Shown here piece after piece: positions 1 through 10,934 of a stretch of 64,000 nt of DNA; the first letter of the stretch is position 1, and the number at the start of each line of letters is the position of its first letter. The notes beneath the pieces were generated by a model, which saw only the letters and a list, made by a program, of their open reading frames with translations, searched no databases and was not told the origin of the DNA. Made by a program: the position numbers and the translations under genes. Source of the DNA: Phycicoccus endophyticus (GTDB lineage Bacteria > Actinomycetota > Actinomycetes > Actinomycetales > Dermatophilaceae); the NCBI RefSeq assembly GCF_011326735.1, contig NZ_JAANCN010000005.1:124001-188000 (forward strand), written 5' to 3'.

Positions 1-296
1 CCATCGCCGTCAAGGAGCTCGTCCGGGCCAAGGTCGAGGGCGGCGAGGTCGAGGTGGGTGCCGCCGAGGAGGAGGACAGCGGCGAGGTCGTCGACCTGCT
101 CGCGGCGCTCTCGCGCTCGGTCGAGCGGGCCAAGGCCTCCCGGGGTGAGACGTCGAGCGAGGCCACCAGCGGGGGGAATGCCTCGACGGGCGGGAGCACG
201 GAGAAGGGCACGACGCGCGGCGGCAAGGGGGGCGCCAAGAAGAGCACCTCGAAGAAGACCGCCGCGAAGAAGGCCAGCGCGAAGAAGGCCAGCTGA
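1..296 (+). CDS. ku: Ku DNA-end-binding protein (C-terminal fragment)
   Basis: Last ~97 residues of a bacterial Ku, the homodimeric ring that holds broken DNA ends and recruits LigD in non-homologous end joining. The frame is open from base 3 and stops at TGA 294-296; the 5' part lies outside the window. The segment VVDLLAALSRSVERAK matches the conserved helix at the end of the Ku core (families read close to DLMxALxxSVxxAK). It is followed by a Gly/Ser/Thr-rich stretch and a Lys/Ala tail (KKSTSKKTAAKKASAKKAS), a DNA-binding extension common in actinobacterial Ku. No ligD is visible here. Identification rests on a short C-terminus, so it is likely rather than certain. Confidence 0.75.
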   Translation, partial: IAVKELVRAKVEGGEVEVGAAEEEDSGEVVDLLAALSRSVERAKASRGETSSEATSGGNASTGGSTEKGTTRGGKGGAKKSTSKKTAAKKASAKKAS

Positions 297-380
297 GCCG
301 GCCCGGGCACCCGGTCTGCCGAGTTTCGGCCTAGCATCGAGCGACCGCCCCGACCGGTGGGCGCGGACCGGGAGGGACAG

Positions 381-2408
381 ATGACGAGGACACGGCGCCT
401 GGCAGCGGCTCCGCTGCTCGTCGCCGTCCTGGCCGGGGGGCTCGTGGGCCTCGCACCGCAGCCGGCGGCCGCGGCCACGGGCCTGTCCGCGAGCGCCCAC
501 AGCCGCTACGTGCTCGACGCCGAGGCCGAGGTCGTCCACGCGACGATGACCCTCGACCTGGAGAACGTCAGCCCGGACACCGAGGCCGACGGCGGGGTCT
601 ACACGTACTACTTCGACGCCTACGGCGTCCCGGTGCCCGCCGGCGCCGAGGCGGTCCGGGCGCGCAGCGAGGGGGCGGACCTGGGCGTCGAGGTGTCCGG
701 CACCGACGACCCGAGCACCGAGCTGGTCCGGATCGGCTTCCCCAACCTGGAGTACGAGCAGACCCGGCACATCGTCCTCACCTTCGAGATCCCGGGGGCA
801 CCCCCGCGCTCGGAGAACAGCACCCGGGTGGGGCCGGGGTACGCGACGTTCGTCGCCTACGGGCCCGGTGACGCCGGGCACAACGTCGTCGAGGTGGTCG
901 CGCCCTCGTCGATGACCTTCACGAGCACGATCGACGGCTTCAGCCCGCAGGAGGCGGCGGGCAGCACCACCTACACGGCCACCGAGAACACCTTCGACGG
1001 CGGCCTGTGGGCCGCCGTGTCCCTGCGTGACCCGCAGGCGACCACGGAGAGCACGGTCACCGTCGAGGACATGCCGCTGACCCTCGAGGCATTCCCGGAC
1101 GACGACCAGTGGTCGGCGTTCGTCGCGCAGAAGGTCACCGACGGGCTACCCGTGCTCGCCCGGCTCGTCGACACCCCGTGGCCCGGTGGGCTGCAGCGCA
1201 TCCGCGAGGACGCCTCACCGTCGCTGCGGGGCTACGACGGGTGGTTCGACCCCACCGGCGACGAGATCGTCGTCGGTGAGCAGCTCGACGACGACCTGAT
1301 CTTCCACGAGCTGACGCACGCCTGGGTCTCCGGTGAGAGCTTCGAGCAGCGGTGGCTGTACGAGGGGCTGGCGCAGGCCACCGCCGAGCGGGCGGTCGAC
1401 GAGACCGGTGGCACGCCGCGCGAGCACCCCGAGGTGAGCCCGACGAGCGCCGACGCGGTGCCGCTCAACGACTGGGCCGGCGACGCCGGCAGCCGGTCGG
1501 CCGACGTCGACGCCTACGCCTACCCCGCCTCCTACCGGGTGATGACCGCGCTGCTGTCCGGGCTGACCGACAAGCAGTTCGCCGCCGTCGTGGGGGCTGG
1601 TGTGCGCGGGGAGCGCGCCTACGACCCCGCGGGTCTGGTCACCCCGAGCGGTGGGCGCACCTCGTGGCAGGACTGGCTCGACCTGGTCCAGACCCGCGCC
1701 GGTGTCCGTGCCGCACCGAAGGTCTTCGCCACCTGGGTGCTCACCGACGCCCAGCGCAAGCGGCTGGCGCCCCGGGCCCGGGAGCGGCGCGCCTACGCCG
1801 CCCTCGACCGGGCCGACGGCGCGTGGCTGCCCCCCGAGGGCCTCCGGGACGCCATGACGACCTGGGACTTCTCCCGGGCACGGCACATCCGTGGAGCGGT
1901 GGCGCCCCTGGGCGCGGCCGCCACCGCCGTGCAGGACGCCGCGGCGGCCACCGGGCTCGACGTGCCCTCGCAGGTCCGCGAGGACTACGAGCAGGCCTCC
2001 CTCGACGCCGACTACGCCGAGCTCGCGACGAGCCTGCCCGCGACCGCGCGGGCGATGACCTCCGTCGGTGCCGCCCGAGACGCGGCGGCCGAGGACCGCG
2101 ACGCCCTGAGCGCCCTCGGCGCCGACCTGCTCGGGCTGAGCGACCAGGCCGAGCAGGCGCTCGGCTACCTCGTCGACGGCGAGGTGTCCCGGGCGCAGGA
2201 CGCGGCGGACGCCGTGGCGGCCACGCAACGGTGGGTGCTGCCGCTCGGCCTGGGGCTCGTTCTGCTCGCCACCGTGGTGCTCCTCGGCCTGGTCGGCGTC
2301 TTCGTCCTCGCCCTGCGGCGCCGCTCCCTGCCGCGGCACGCCGCCGGCGCTGTGGGCGAGGAGTCACCGCCCGCGGAGCACTCCGTGGGGGCCGGGCCCG
2401 CGGCCTGA
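381..2408 (+). CDS. Secreted membrane-anchored gluzincin-type metallopeptidase
   Basis: 675-residue exported protein. An N-terminal signal peptide (about residues 1-27, ending after AAAA) is followed by a beta-rich region. A zinc site follows: HELTH at about 309-313 and a second glutamate in YEGLAQ at about 328, the HExxH...E spacing of gluzincin peptidases (M1/M61-like). A helical region then leads to one C-terminal membrane helix (about 618-643) and a basic cytoplasmic tail. I infer a cell-surface peptidase with the catalytic domain outside. The ATG at 381 is chosen because GGAGGG lies 6 bases upstream and the signal peptide starts there; an in-frame ATG at 357 has no such site. Substrate is unknown. 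Confidence 0.7.
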   Translation: MTRTRRLAAAPLLVAVLAGGLVGLAPQPAAAATGLSASAHSRYVLDAEAEVVHATMTLDLENVSPDTEADGGVYTYYFDAYGVPVPAGAEAVRARSEGADLGVEVSGTDDPSTELVRIGFPNLEYEQTRHIVLTFEIPGAPPRSENSTRVGPGYATFVAYGPGDAGHNVVEVVAPSSMTFTSTIDGFSPQEAAGSTTYTATENTFDGGLWAAVSLRDPQATTESTVTVEDMPLTLEAFPDDDQWSAFVAQKVTDGLPVLARLVDTPWPGGLQRIREDASPSLRGYDGWFDPTGDEIVVGEQLDDDLIFHELTHAWVSGESFEQRWLYEGLAQATAERAVDETGGTPREHPEVSPTSADAVPLNDWAGDAGSRSADVDAYAYPASYRVMTALLSGLTDKQFAAVVGAGVRGERAYDPAGLVTPSGGRTSWQDWLDLVQTRAGVRAAPKVFATWVLTDAQRKRLAPRARERRAYAALDRADGAWLPPEGLRDAMTTWDFSRARHIRGAVAPLGAAATAVQDAAAATGLDVPSQVREDYEQASLDADYAELATSLPATARAMTSVGAARDAAAEDRDALSALGADLLGLSDQAEQALGYLVDGEVSRAQDAADAVAATQRWVLPLGLGLVLLATVVLLGLVGVFVLALRRRSLPRHAAGAVGEESPPAEHSVGAGPAA

Positions 2409-2419
2409 GCGGCCCGGGC

Positions 2420-2956
2420 TCACAGGTGGCGCAGCATCCGGGTGTTGCCCAGCGTGTTGGGCTTGACCCGCTCCAGGTCGAGGAACTCGGCGACCCCCTC
2501 GTCGTAGGAGCGCAGCAGCTCGGCGTAGACCGCGGGGTCGACCGCCTGCCCGTCGATCGGCACGAAGCCGTGCCGGGCGAAGAAGCCGGTCTCGAAGGTC
2601 AGGCAGAACAGTCGGGAGACGCCGAGGGCCCCGGCCCGCTCGAGGAGGTGGCCGAGGATGGTCGAGCCGATGCCCCGGCCGGCGGCCGCCGGGTCGACCG
2701 CGAGGGTGCGGATCTCGCCGAGGTCCTCCCACAGCACGTGCACGGCGCCGCAGCCGACCACCCGGCCGGCGGCCTCGGCGACGACGAAGTCGCCGACGGT
2801 CTCGTAGTAGGCGACGGCCTCCTTCGCGAGCAGCACGCGGCGCTCGGCCAGCGGCGCGACGAGCTCACGGATGGCCCGGACGTCCGCGGTGCGCGCCGGG
2901 CGCACCGTGACGCTCTCCCCGTCGAGAGGGAGCGCCTCCGGGCTGCTCGTCGCCAT
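2420..2956 (-). CDS. argA: Amino-acid (glutamate) N-acetyltransferase, short GNAT type
   Basis: 178-residue GNAT enzyme of the stand-alone ArgA type known from actinobacteria (Rv2747-like). It is expected to make N-acetylglutamate from acetyl-CoA at the head of arginine synthesis. The acetyl-CoA loop AAAGRGIGS (about 90-98) follows the strand IRTLAVDP, and the C-terminal GFFARHGFVPID is the usual end of the fold. The ATG at 2956 fits the family N-terminus (VTVRPARTADV); an in-frame upstream extension encodes low-complexity sequence and was not used. It faces the upstream peptidase gene tail to tail, with only 11 bases between the stops. Confidence 0.8.
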   Translation of the reverse strand: MATSSPEALPLDGESVTVRPARTADVRAIRELVAPLAERRVLLAKEAVAYYETVGDFVVAEAAGRVVGCGAVHVLWEDLGEIRTLAVDPAAAGRGIGSTILGHLLERAGALGVSRLFCLTFETGFFARHGFVPIDGQAVDPAVYAELLRSYDEGVAEFLDLERVKPNTLGNTRMLRHL

Positions 2957-2994
2957 CCCGGCAGCGTAGCCGCGGCGGGTCTGCGGACGTGAAG

Positions 2995-3026
2995 CGGCCC
3001 GCCACCGCAGGGGTGGTGGCGGGCCG
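2995..3026. repeat. Perfect 12-bp inverted repeat upstream of argA
   Basis: CGGCCCGCCACC at 2995-3006 and its exact complement at 3015-3026, with an 8-base loop. It lies 40-70 bases upstream of the argA start, between argA and the clpC terminator. It could be a second stop for clpC read-through or a leader hairpin of argA. No T-run is seen on either side. Confidence 0.5.
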
Positions 3027-3124
3027 TGCAAGGCGCCCCGGAGGCCCTTGCCCTTCAAGTCTGCGCCCGGCCCAGCGGGCATGGGGTAAAGAATGCGTAA
3101 GAATTCTTCACGTCCGGGACGTGC

Positions 3125-3159
3125 CGAGGGCCCCCGACCGCGCAGGTCGGGGGCCCTCG
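3125..3159 (-). terminator. clpC terminator hairpin
   Basis: Perfect 15-bp stem, CGAGGGCCCCCGACC (3125-3139) with its complement at 3145-3159 and a 5-base loop, beginning 16 bases past the clpC stop. As in many GC-rich actinobacterial terminators there is no U-tract. Confidence 0.85.
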
Positions 3160-3174
3160 GCGGGTGGGCGGCGC

Positions 3175-5694
<2,520 letters not shown>

Positions 5695-5825
5695 GGTGCT
5701 TCTCCTGACGTCGAGTCCCCTCGATGCTAGTCGCGTGACCCGGGGATGACGCCACCGTTGTCGGCAGGGCCGTGGACCTCGCGGCTACGGAGGTCACAAC
5801 GCGGGGGCCCGGGTGGGCTGTTCCG

Positions 5826-5843
5826 CGTTCGCCCACGGCGTAC
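5826..5843 (-). promoter_or_regulatory. ClgR-like operator upstream of clpC
   Basis: The sequence CGTTCGCCCACGGCGTAC matches the published ClgR box pattern CGCYNANRGCGWWS plus one of the two flanking A/T positions. It lies about 130-150 bases upstream of the clpC ATG. ClgR is the known activator of clp genes in corynebacteria, mycobacteria and streptomycetes, so the place fits. Matched by eye; the intergenic region is shared with the divergent gene at 5953. Confidence 0.5.
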
Positions 5844-5952
5844 ACGGACCGGTCGGGGCGCCGCGTCCCTCGCGTCGGCGGCCGGGTCGGTGCCCGACCG
5901 TCCTGCCTGCCGACGTCGCGGTGATGTCGGTGGGTGCGGGCACACTCGCTGG

Positions 5953-6828
5953 ATGACCCGGCTCGGCACGATCTTCCATCCCGGCCTCGCGCCCGAGGCG
6001 CTCCTGCCCGCGGCCCGGGCCGCCGACGAGGCGGGCCTGGACGAGCTGTGGCTGTGGGAGGACTGCTTCCGCGAGGGCGCCATCGCCTCGGCCGCCGCCG
6101 CTCTCGGGGCCACCTCCCGGGTCCGGGTCGGCCTCGGCGTCCTGCCGGTGCCGCTGCGCAACGTCGCCCTCACCGCGATGGAGCTGGCGACCCTCGAGCG
6201 TCTCCATCCCGGGCGGACCATCCCCGGCCTCGGCCACGGCGTGCAGGGCTGGATGGCCCAGGCCGGGGCCCGCGCCGCCTCACCGCTGACCCTGCTGCGG
6301 GAGTACACCGAGGCCCTTCGGCTCCTCCTGGCCGGGGAGACCGTCACCGTCGACGGCGAGTACGTGCGCCTCGAGGACGTCCGGCTGTCCTGGCCGCCGC
6401 AGGGGCCGGTCGCGCTCCACCTCGCGGGTGAGGGGCCTCGGACCCTCGAGCTCGTCGGTGCGCTCGCCGACGGCCTCGTCGTGCCGGGGGGCTACCCGCC
6501 GCAGCGGCTGCGGACGGTGGTCGGCCGGCTCGCCGCGGGTGCGGCGGCAGCGGGGCGCACGCGGGTCCCCGAGGTCACGGTCTTCGTGCCGTGCGCCTTC
6601 GGCGACCAGGGCCGCTCCCGGGTCGAGGAGCATCGTCGTGAGCACGGCATCCCCGCCTCCGAGCCGGTCTGCGAGGTGTGGGGGCAGCCGCAGCAGGTGG
6701 CCGAGGGGGTCGCCCGGCTCGCCGCGGCCGGTGCCGACTCCGTCGCGCTGCTGCCGCTCGGTGACCTCGGCCCGCGGGAGTTCGCCCGGGCGGCGGGGGA
6801 GGTGGGAGCCCTCCTGGCTTCGGGCTGA
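5953..6828 (+). CDS. LLM-class (luciferase-like) flavin-dependent oxidoreductase
   Basis: 291 residues with the TIM-barrel pattern of the bacterial luciferase-like superfamily: N-terminal strand TRLGTIFHP, ARAADEAGLDELWLWED, the strand VRVGLGVLPV followed by ELATLERLHPGR, and the late segment VALHLAGEGPRTLELVGALADGLVVPGG. Such enzymes use FMN or F420; the cofactor and substrate cannot be read from sequence. The ATG at 5953 starts the barrel's first strand, and no upstream in-frame start has a better site; the ribosome binding site is weak. Divergent from clpC, with a 258-base gap holding the clpC control region. Confidence 0.75.
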   Translation: MTRLGTIFHPGLAPEALLPAARAADEAGLDELWLWEDCFREGAIASAAAALGATSRVRVGLGVLPVPLRNVALTAMELATLERLHPGRTIPGLGHGVQGWMAQAGARAASPLTLLREYTEALRLLLAGETVTVDGEYVRLEDVRLSWPPQGPVALHLAGEGPRTLELVGALADGLVVPGGYPPQRLRTVVGRLAAGAAAAGRTRVPEVTVFVPCAFGDQGRSRVEEHRREHGIPASEPVCEVWGQPQQVAEGVARLAAAGADSVALLPLGDLGPREFARAAGEVGALLASG

Positions 6829-6851
6829 GACTGCCGCGGGGTATCCGGGCG

Positions 6852-7679
6852 TCACCGGCGGCGCTGGCAGCGGCCGCACCAGTAGAGCGTGCGGCCGGCC
6901 ACCACCTGGGAGCGGACCCGCGACCCGCAGCGGGGGCACGGCTGCCCCTGGCGGCGGTAGACCGCCGAGGTGCGCTCGGCCAGCCGCGGCGGCTCCCCGC
7001 GCCCGAGCGCCGCCTCGACCTGACGCACCTGCTCCTCGGTCGTGACGATCCTTCCGGTGGCGACGCCGAGCGGCATGAGCCGGACGAGGTCCTCCCAGAG
7101 CAGGCGCCAGGATGCGGCGCGCAGCTCACGGCCCGGGGTGAAGGGCGAGAGCCGGTGCCGGAAGAGCACCTCGCATCGGTAGACGTTGCCGACGCCGGCG
7201 ACCACGGCCTGGTCCATGAGCAGCTCCGCGACGGTGCGCCCGGACCGGTGGAGGCGGTGCCAGGCGCGCTCGGGGTCCGCGTCCGGGCGCAGCGGGTCCG
7301 GGCCGAGGCGGGAGAGGACCGCGGCCACCTCGTCGGGGGTGACGACGGCGCACTGCGTGGGACCACGCAGGTCCGCGACGTGCTCACCGTGCGCGAGCCG
7401 CATCCGCACCTGGCCGACGACCGGTGCCTCGGCCGTCCACGGCCCGGCATCGAGGGTGAAGGTCCCGATCAGCCCGAGGTGCACGTGCACCCAGCGCTCC
7501 TGCGAGAACTCCAGGAACAGGTGCTTCCCCCGGGAGGTCGCGGCGAGCAGCTCGCGCCCCGAGACCTGCGCCGCGCCGTCGGCGAAGCGGCCCTGGGGGC
7601 TGGTGACCGTGGGTCGGGTCCCGGCGAACGCCTCGTGCAGGTCACGGGCGAGGGCGAAGAGGGTGTGGCCCTCGGGCAT
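6852..7679 (-). CDS. nei: Fpg/Nei-family DNA glycosylase (Nei1-like)
   Basis: 275-residue bifunctional DNA glycosylase/AP lyase for oxidised bases. The mature N-terminus MPEGHTLFALARDL carries the catalytic Pro2 and Glu3. SSPQGRF-like and GKHLFLEF strands follow, then the helix-two-turn-helix region (GVGNVYRCEVLFRHRLSP). The protein ends in a CxxC...CxxC zinc finger (CPRCG...WCGRC). The MPEGHTL start and overall sequence are closest to mycobacterial Nei1. Start ATG is fixed by the need for Pro2. Divergent from the HAD phosphatase gene. Confidence 0.9.
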   Translation of the reverse strand: MPEGHTLFALARDLHEAFAGTRPTVTSPQGRFADGAAQVSGRELLAATSRGKHLFLEFSQERWVHVHLGLIGTFTLDAGPWTAEAPVVGQVRMRLAHGEHVADLRGPTQCAVVTPDEVAAVLSRLGPDPLRPDADPERAWHRLHRSGRTVAELLMDQAVVAGVGNVYRCEVLFRHRLSPFTPGRELRAASWRLLWEDLVRLMPLGVATGRIVTTEEQVRQVEAALGRGEPPRLAERTSAVYRRQGQPCPRCGSRVRSQVVAGRTLYWCGRCQRRR

Positions 7680-7911
7680 CAGGCACCCCGGCCGGGCAGG
7701 GTGACGCCGGGCGGAGGGGCCGGCGACGGGCCGGGCCGGTGGGTGCGGGGCGTCATCTCGCCATTGTCCCCACCGCGGCGTTCCCGAGGGGGGCGACCGG
7801 CTGAGGAGGCGCTGAGGGCCTCGCGAGGCGGGGCGTAGCGCAGCCCCCGCGCGCCCGCCGATCGGCCTAGCGTCCGCAGCGTTCCCGCCCATCCCCGTCC
7901 AGGAGGACCCC

Positions 7912-8778
7912 ATGTCCGCACGTTCCCTCTCCCGCCGCACGACCGTGGCCGGTGCGGTGGCAGCCGCCGCCCTCGTCGGAGGCGGCGTCGCCTACGGCGC
8001 CGGCTCCGAGCCGGCGATCACGACGTCCACCCCGCGCTCGGCCGACCAGGTGACGAACATCGACGTGCTGCGCCAGCAGATCCGCAACTACTACGGCGAC
8101 CCCCTCGGCACGGGCACGTTCGCCGCGCACGGCAACTACGCCAAGGAGGCCTCGTCGGTCGCGTCCGCCGGCGAGCGCTGGCTGGGCAGCCGTCACCACA
8201 GCCGCGCGAGCACCCGGCACCGGCACGGCCACGGCAGCGCGGCGACGAAGGCGATCGTCCTCGACGTCGACGACACCACCCTGACGACGTGGAACTACGA
8301 GGTCGCGAGCAACTGGGACTACAACCCGACGACCAACGCCGAGTACGTGCAGGGCCAGCAGTTCCCGGCGACGCCGGGGATGGTGACGATGGTCCGTACC
8401 GCCAAGCGCGAGGGGTACGCGGTCTTCTTCCTCACCGGGCGGCCGAGCTCGCAGGAGGAGGCGACCCTCGGCAACCTCACCGCCGACGGGGTCGGCGTGG
8501 ACGCCGGCTACCCGGAGCCGACGACCCTTCCGGACGGGGAGGACGGGCTGTTCACCAAGCCGGACGTCGCCGACTACCCGGACTACCTGACGGCCGCGTG
8601 CGCCGGCGACCCCGGTGGCAAGTGCACGACCATCCACTACAAGGCGGCGACGCGGGCGCACATCGAGGCCCAGGGGTACGACATCGTCGCCAACTTCGGC
8701 GACCAGTACAGCGACCTCAAGGGCGGGCACGCCGACCGCGGCTTCAAGATGCCCAACCCGAACTACTTCCTCCCCTGA
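7912..8778 (+). CDS. Exported HAD-superfamily acid phosphatase (class B-like, subfamily IIIB)
   Basis: 288 residues. A signal peptide or Tat-like leader (SRRTTVAGAVAAAAL, residues 7-21) is followed by a helical region and a His-rich linker (about 93-107: SRHHSRASTRHRHGHG), then the HAD core. Motif I is VLDVDDTTL with nucleophile D118 and D120; motif II is FFLTGRPSS; the acidic end motif lies in FGDQYSDL. This is the plant vegetative-storage/class B acid phosphatase branch. Start ATG 7912 follows AGGAGG at 7901-7906. It converges on mutY across an array of 42-base repeats. The His-rich insert is unusual and could bind metal. Confidence 0.75.
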   Translation: MSARSLSRRTTVAGAVAAAALVGGGVAYGAGSEPAITTSTPRSADQVTNIDVLRQQIRNYYGDPLGTGTFAAHGNYAKEASSVASAGERWLGSRHHSRASTRHRHGHGSAATKAIVLDVDDTTLTTWNYEVASNWDYNPTTNAEYVQGQQFPATPGMVTMVRTAKREGYAVFFLTGRPSSQEEATLGNLTADGVGVDAGYPEPTTLPDGEDGLFTKPDVADYPDYLTAACAGDPGGKCTTIHYKAATRAHIEAQGYDIVANFGDQYSDLKGGHADRGFKMPNPNYFLP

Positions 8779-8781
8779 CCC

Positions 8782-8893
8782 ACCGTCACCGAATCGACCA
8801 ATAGGTCACACCAGGCACACCCGACCGTCACCGAATCGACCAATAGGTCACGCCAGGCACACCCCACCGTCACCGAATCGACCAATAGGTCAC
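8782..8893 (+). repeat. Three tandem copies of a 42-base intergenic repeat
   Basis: Three 28-base blocks, ACCGTCACCGAATCGACC plus AATAGGTCAC, start at 8782, 8824 and 8866, exactly 42 bases apart. The 14-base linkers are near-identical (RCCAGGCACAC plus 3 bases). The core is an inverted repeat, GACC-AATA-GGTC. The array fills the 151-base gap between the convergent HAD phosphatase and mutY genes. Related copies occur at 16419-16562 and 60170-60205 only. Confidence 0.95.
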
Positions 8894-8929
8894 GACGCGC
8901 ACGGGGCGTCATGCCTACGGTGACGAGGC

Positions 8930-9850
8930 TCAGGCCGGGAGGGCGAAGGCCGTCCCGTCGGGCACCGGCTCGACGAGACCGTCCTCGACGAGCGAGGCGA
9001 GGCACCGGTCGACCTGCTCGAGGTGGCCCGTGCCGTGGCGCCGCAGGCGCTGCGCCACGGCCTCCTCGAGCGCCCCGCGCGGCACGGGGGAGGACCTCTC
9101 GCGCAGCACCTGCACCAGCGCACCGCGCATCTGCCGGTCGGTCCCCGCCCAGGCCTGGCCCCGCCGCGGGGGCCCGGCCTCGGCGGGGCTGCCGGCCGCC
9201 CGCCACGCGCAGACCTGCGCCAGCGGGCAGTCGGCACACCGTGGCACACGCGCGCGGCAGACGAGCGCGCCCAGCTCCATGACCGCGACGTTCCACACCG
9301 CCGCGTCGGCGGCGGCGGTCGGGACGAGGGTGGCGGCCAGCCGCTGCTCGGCAGCGGTCAGCGACGGCGCCGCCAGCGCTCGGCCCTCCACGGCACGGGC
9401 CAGCACCCGGCGCACGTTGGTGTCGACGACGACCGTGCGCCGGCCGAAGGCGAACGCGGCGACCGCGGCGGCCGTGTACGCACCGACCCCCGGCAGGGCT
9501 CGCAGCGCGTCCTCGTCGGCAGGGACCTCGCCGCCGTGCCGCTCGAGGATGACCATCGCCGCCTCGCGCAGCCGCAGCGCCCGTCGGGGGTAGCCGAGCC
9601 GCCCCCAGGCGCGGACGACGTCGCCGGGGCTCGCCTCGGCGAGCGCCTCCGGTGTGGGCCAGCGCGCCATCCATTCCCGCCACACCGGCTCGACCCGCGC
9701 CACCGGCGTCTGCTGGGCCATGACCTCCGAGACGTACACCCCCCAGGCCGGCGTCGCCGGGTCGCGCCAGGGCAGCGGACGGGCGTGCTCGGCGTACCAG
9801 CCGAGCACCCGGCGGCGGAGGACCTCGGCCTCCGGCGCGACGCGCGGCAC
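8930..9850 (-). CDS. mutY: A/G-specific adenine DNA glycosylase MutY
   Basis: 306 residues; removes adenine mispaired with 8-oxoguanine. The catalytic helix SEVMAQQT carries the active-site Glu. The helix-hairpin-helix is ALPGVGAYTAAAV, followed by the catalytic Asp in VVVDTNVRR. The [4Fe-4S] ligands are in C-RARVPR-C-AD-C-PLAQV-C. The C-terminal region is short, so the 8-oxoG-recognising NUDIX-like domain is reduced or absent, as in some actinobacterial MutY. Start is taken as GTG 9850, one base beyond the disA stop, since translation from there gives VPRVAPEAEVLRRRVLGWY; an upstream in-frame ATG would overlap disA by 77 bases. Probably co-transcribed with disA. Confidence 0.92.
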   Translation of the reverse strand: MPRVAPEAEVLRRRVLGWYAEHARPLPWRDPATPAWGVYVSEVMAQQTPVARVEPVWREWMARWPTPEALAEASPGDVVRAWGRLGYPRRALRLREAAMVILERHGGEVPADEDALRALPGVGAYTAAAVAAFAFGRRTVVVDTNVRRVLARAVEGRALAAPSLTAAEQRLAATLVPTAAADAAVWNVAVMELGALVCRARVPRCADCPLAQVCAWRAAGSPAEAGPPRRGQAWAGTDRQMRGALVQVLRERSSPVPRGALEEAVAQRLRRHGTGHLEQVDRCLASLVEDGLVEPVPDGTAFALPA

Positions 9851-9851
9851 G

Positions 9852-10934
9852 TCAGACGTAGCGCTCGAGGATGCTCGTCTCGGCCAGCCGGGAGAGGCCC
9901 TCGCGCACGAGGCGGGCGCGGCCCTCACCGACCCCGTCGACGTCCATGAGGTCGTCGATGTTGGCCGCGAGCAGCTTCTGCAGCGACCCGAAATGCCCGA
10001 CGAGCCGGTCGACGATGGCGCCCGGCAGCCGCGGCACCTTGGACAGCAGCCGGTACCCGAGCGGGCTGACCGAGGAGTCCAGCGCGTCGCCGACGACGGT
10101 GAACCCCATGGCCTTGGCCCCCGCGGACGGGTCGAGCAGCTCGGTGTTGTCCATCGCGACGAGGTTGGCCACCGACTCCTCGAGCGAGAAGCCCGCCTTG
10201 GCCTCGGTGAGGTAGTCGCGGATGACGAGGCCGAGGTCGTCCGAGAGACCCCCGGTCAGCTCCTCGAGCTGGAGGCTGAGCAGCCGGCCGTCCGTGCCGA
10301 GCTGGACGACGTACTCGGCGATCTCGTCCTTGATCCGGCGGACCATCTCGAGGCGCTGGAGGACGTTGGCGACGTCGCGGACGGTGACGAGGTCCTCGAT
10401 CTCCAGGGCTGAGAGCGTGCCGGTGACCTCGTCGAGCCGCGCCTTGTACCGCTCGAGGGTCTGCAGTGCCTGGTTGGCCCGGGAGAGGATGGCGCTGGAG
10501 TCCTCGAGGACGACCCGGCGGCCGGCGACGTACAGCTGGATGATCCGCATCGACTGGCTCACCGAGACCACGGGGTAGCCGGTCTGCTTGGCCACCCGCT
10601 CGGCGGTGCGGTGCCGGGTGCCGGACTCGCTGGTGTCGATGCCGGCGTCGGGGAGCAGCTGGGTCGCGGCGTGCAGGATGCGGGTGACGTCACGGTCGAC
10701 GACGACGGCGCCGTCCATCTTCGCCAGCTCGCGCAGCCGGGTCGCCGAGAACTCGATGTCGAGGGGGAAGCCGCCGGTGGCGATCTGCTCGATGACCCGG
10801 TCGTGGCCGAGGACGATGAGCGCGCCGGTGCGACCGCGCAGGATCCGCTCCAGCCCGTCGCGCAGCTCGGTACCCGGGGCGACGGCGGCGAGCGTGGCGC
10901 GCAGCAGGTCGTCGTCGCTCGGCGGGACGGGCAT
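9852..10934 (-). CDS. disA: DNA-integrity scanning diadenylate cyclase DisA
   Basis: 360 residues; makes c-di-AMP from two ATP and scans DNA for branched structures as an octamer. The N-terminal DAC domain has the catalytic DGA (about 74-76) and GTRHR (about 105-109) motifs. A helical spine follows, then a C-terminal helix-hairpin-helix DNA-binding domain (VDGVGEGRARLVREGL). ATG at 10934 follows AAGGAG; the in-frame ATG 51 bases earlier lacks this. disA beside mutY and radA repeats the order of many actinobacteria (Rv3585-Rv3589c region). Confidence 0.96.
   Translation of the reverse strand: MPVPPSDDDLLRATLAAVAPGTELRDGLERILRGRTGALIVLGHDRVIEQIATGGFPLDIEFSATRLRELAKMDGAVVVDRDVTRILHAATQLLPDAGIDTSESGTRHRTAERVAKQTGYPVVSVSQSMRIIQLYVAGRRVVLEDSSAILSRANQALQTLERYKARLDEVTGTLSALEIEDLVTVRDVANVLQRLEMVRRIKDEIAEYVVQLGTDGRLLSLQLEELTGGLSDDLGLVIRDYLTEAKAGFSLEESVANLVAMDNTELLDPSAGAKAMGFTVVGDALDSSVSPLGYRLLSKVPRLPGAIVDRLVGHFGSLQKLLAANIDDLMDVDGVGEGRARLVREGLSRLAETSILERYV

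Noticed and set aside
2995-3110. Small gene between argA and clpC
   Set aside because: Frames here encode low-complexity residues, have no ribosome binding site and overlap the hairpins; nothing resembling lsr2 or another small protein.
8782-8893. CRISPR-like array
   Set aside because: Three repeats with regular period, but the 14-base spacers are nearly identical to each other, no cas genes are present, and the same units occur singly elsewhere.
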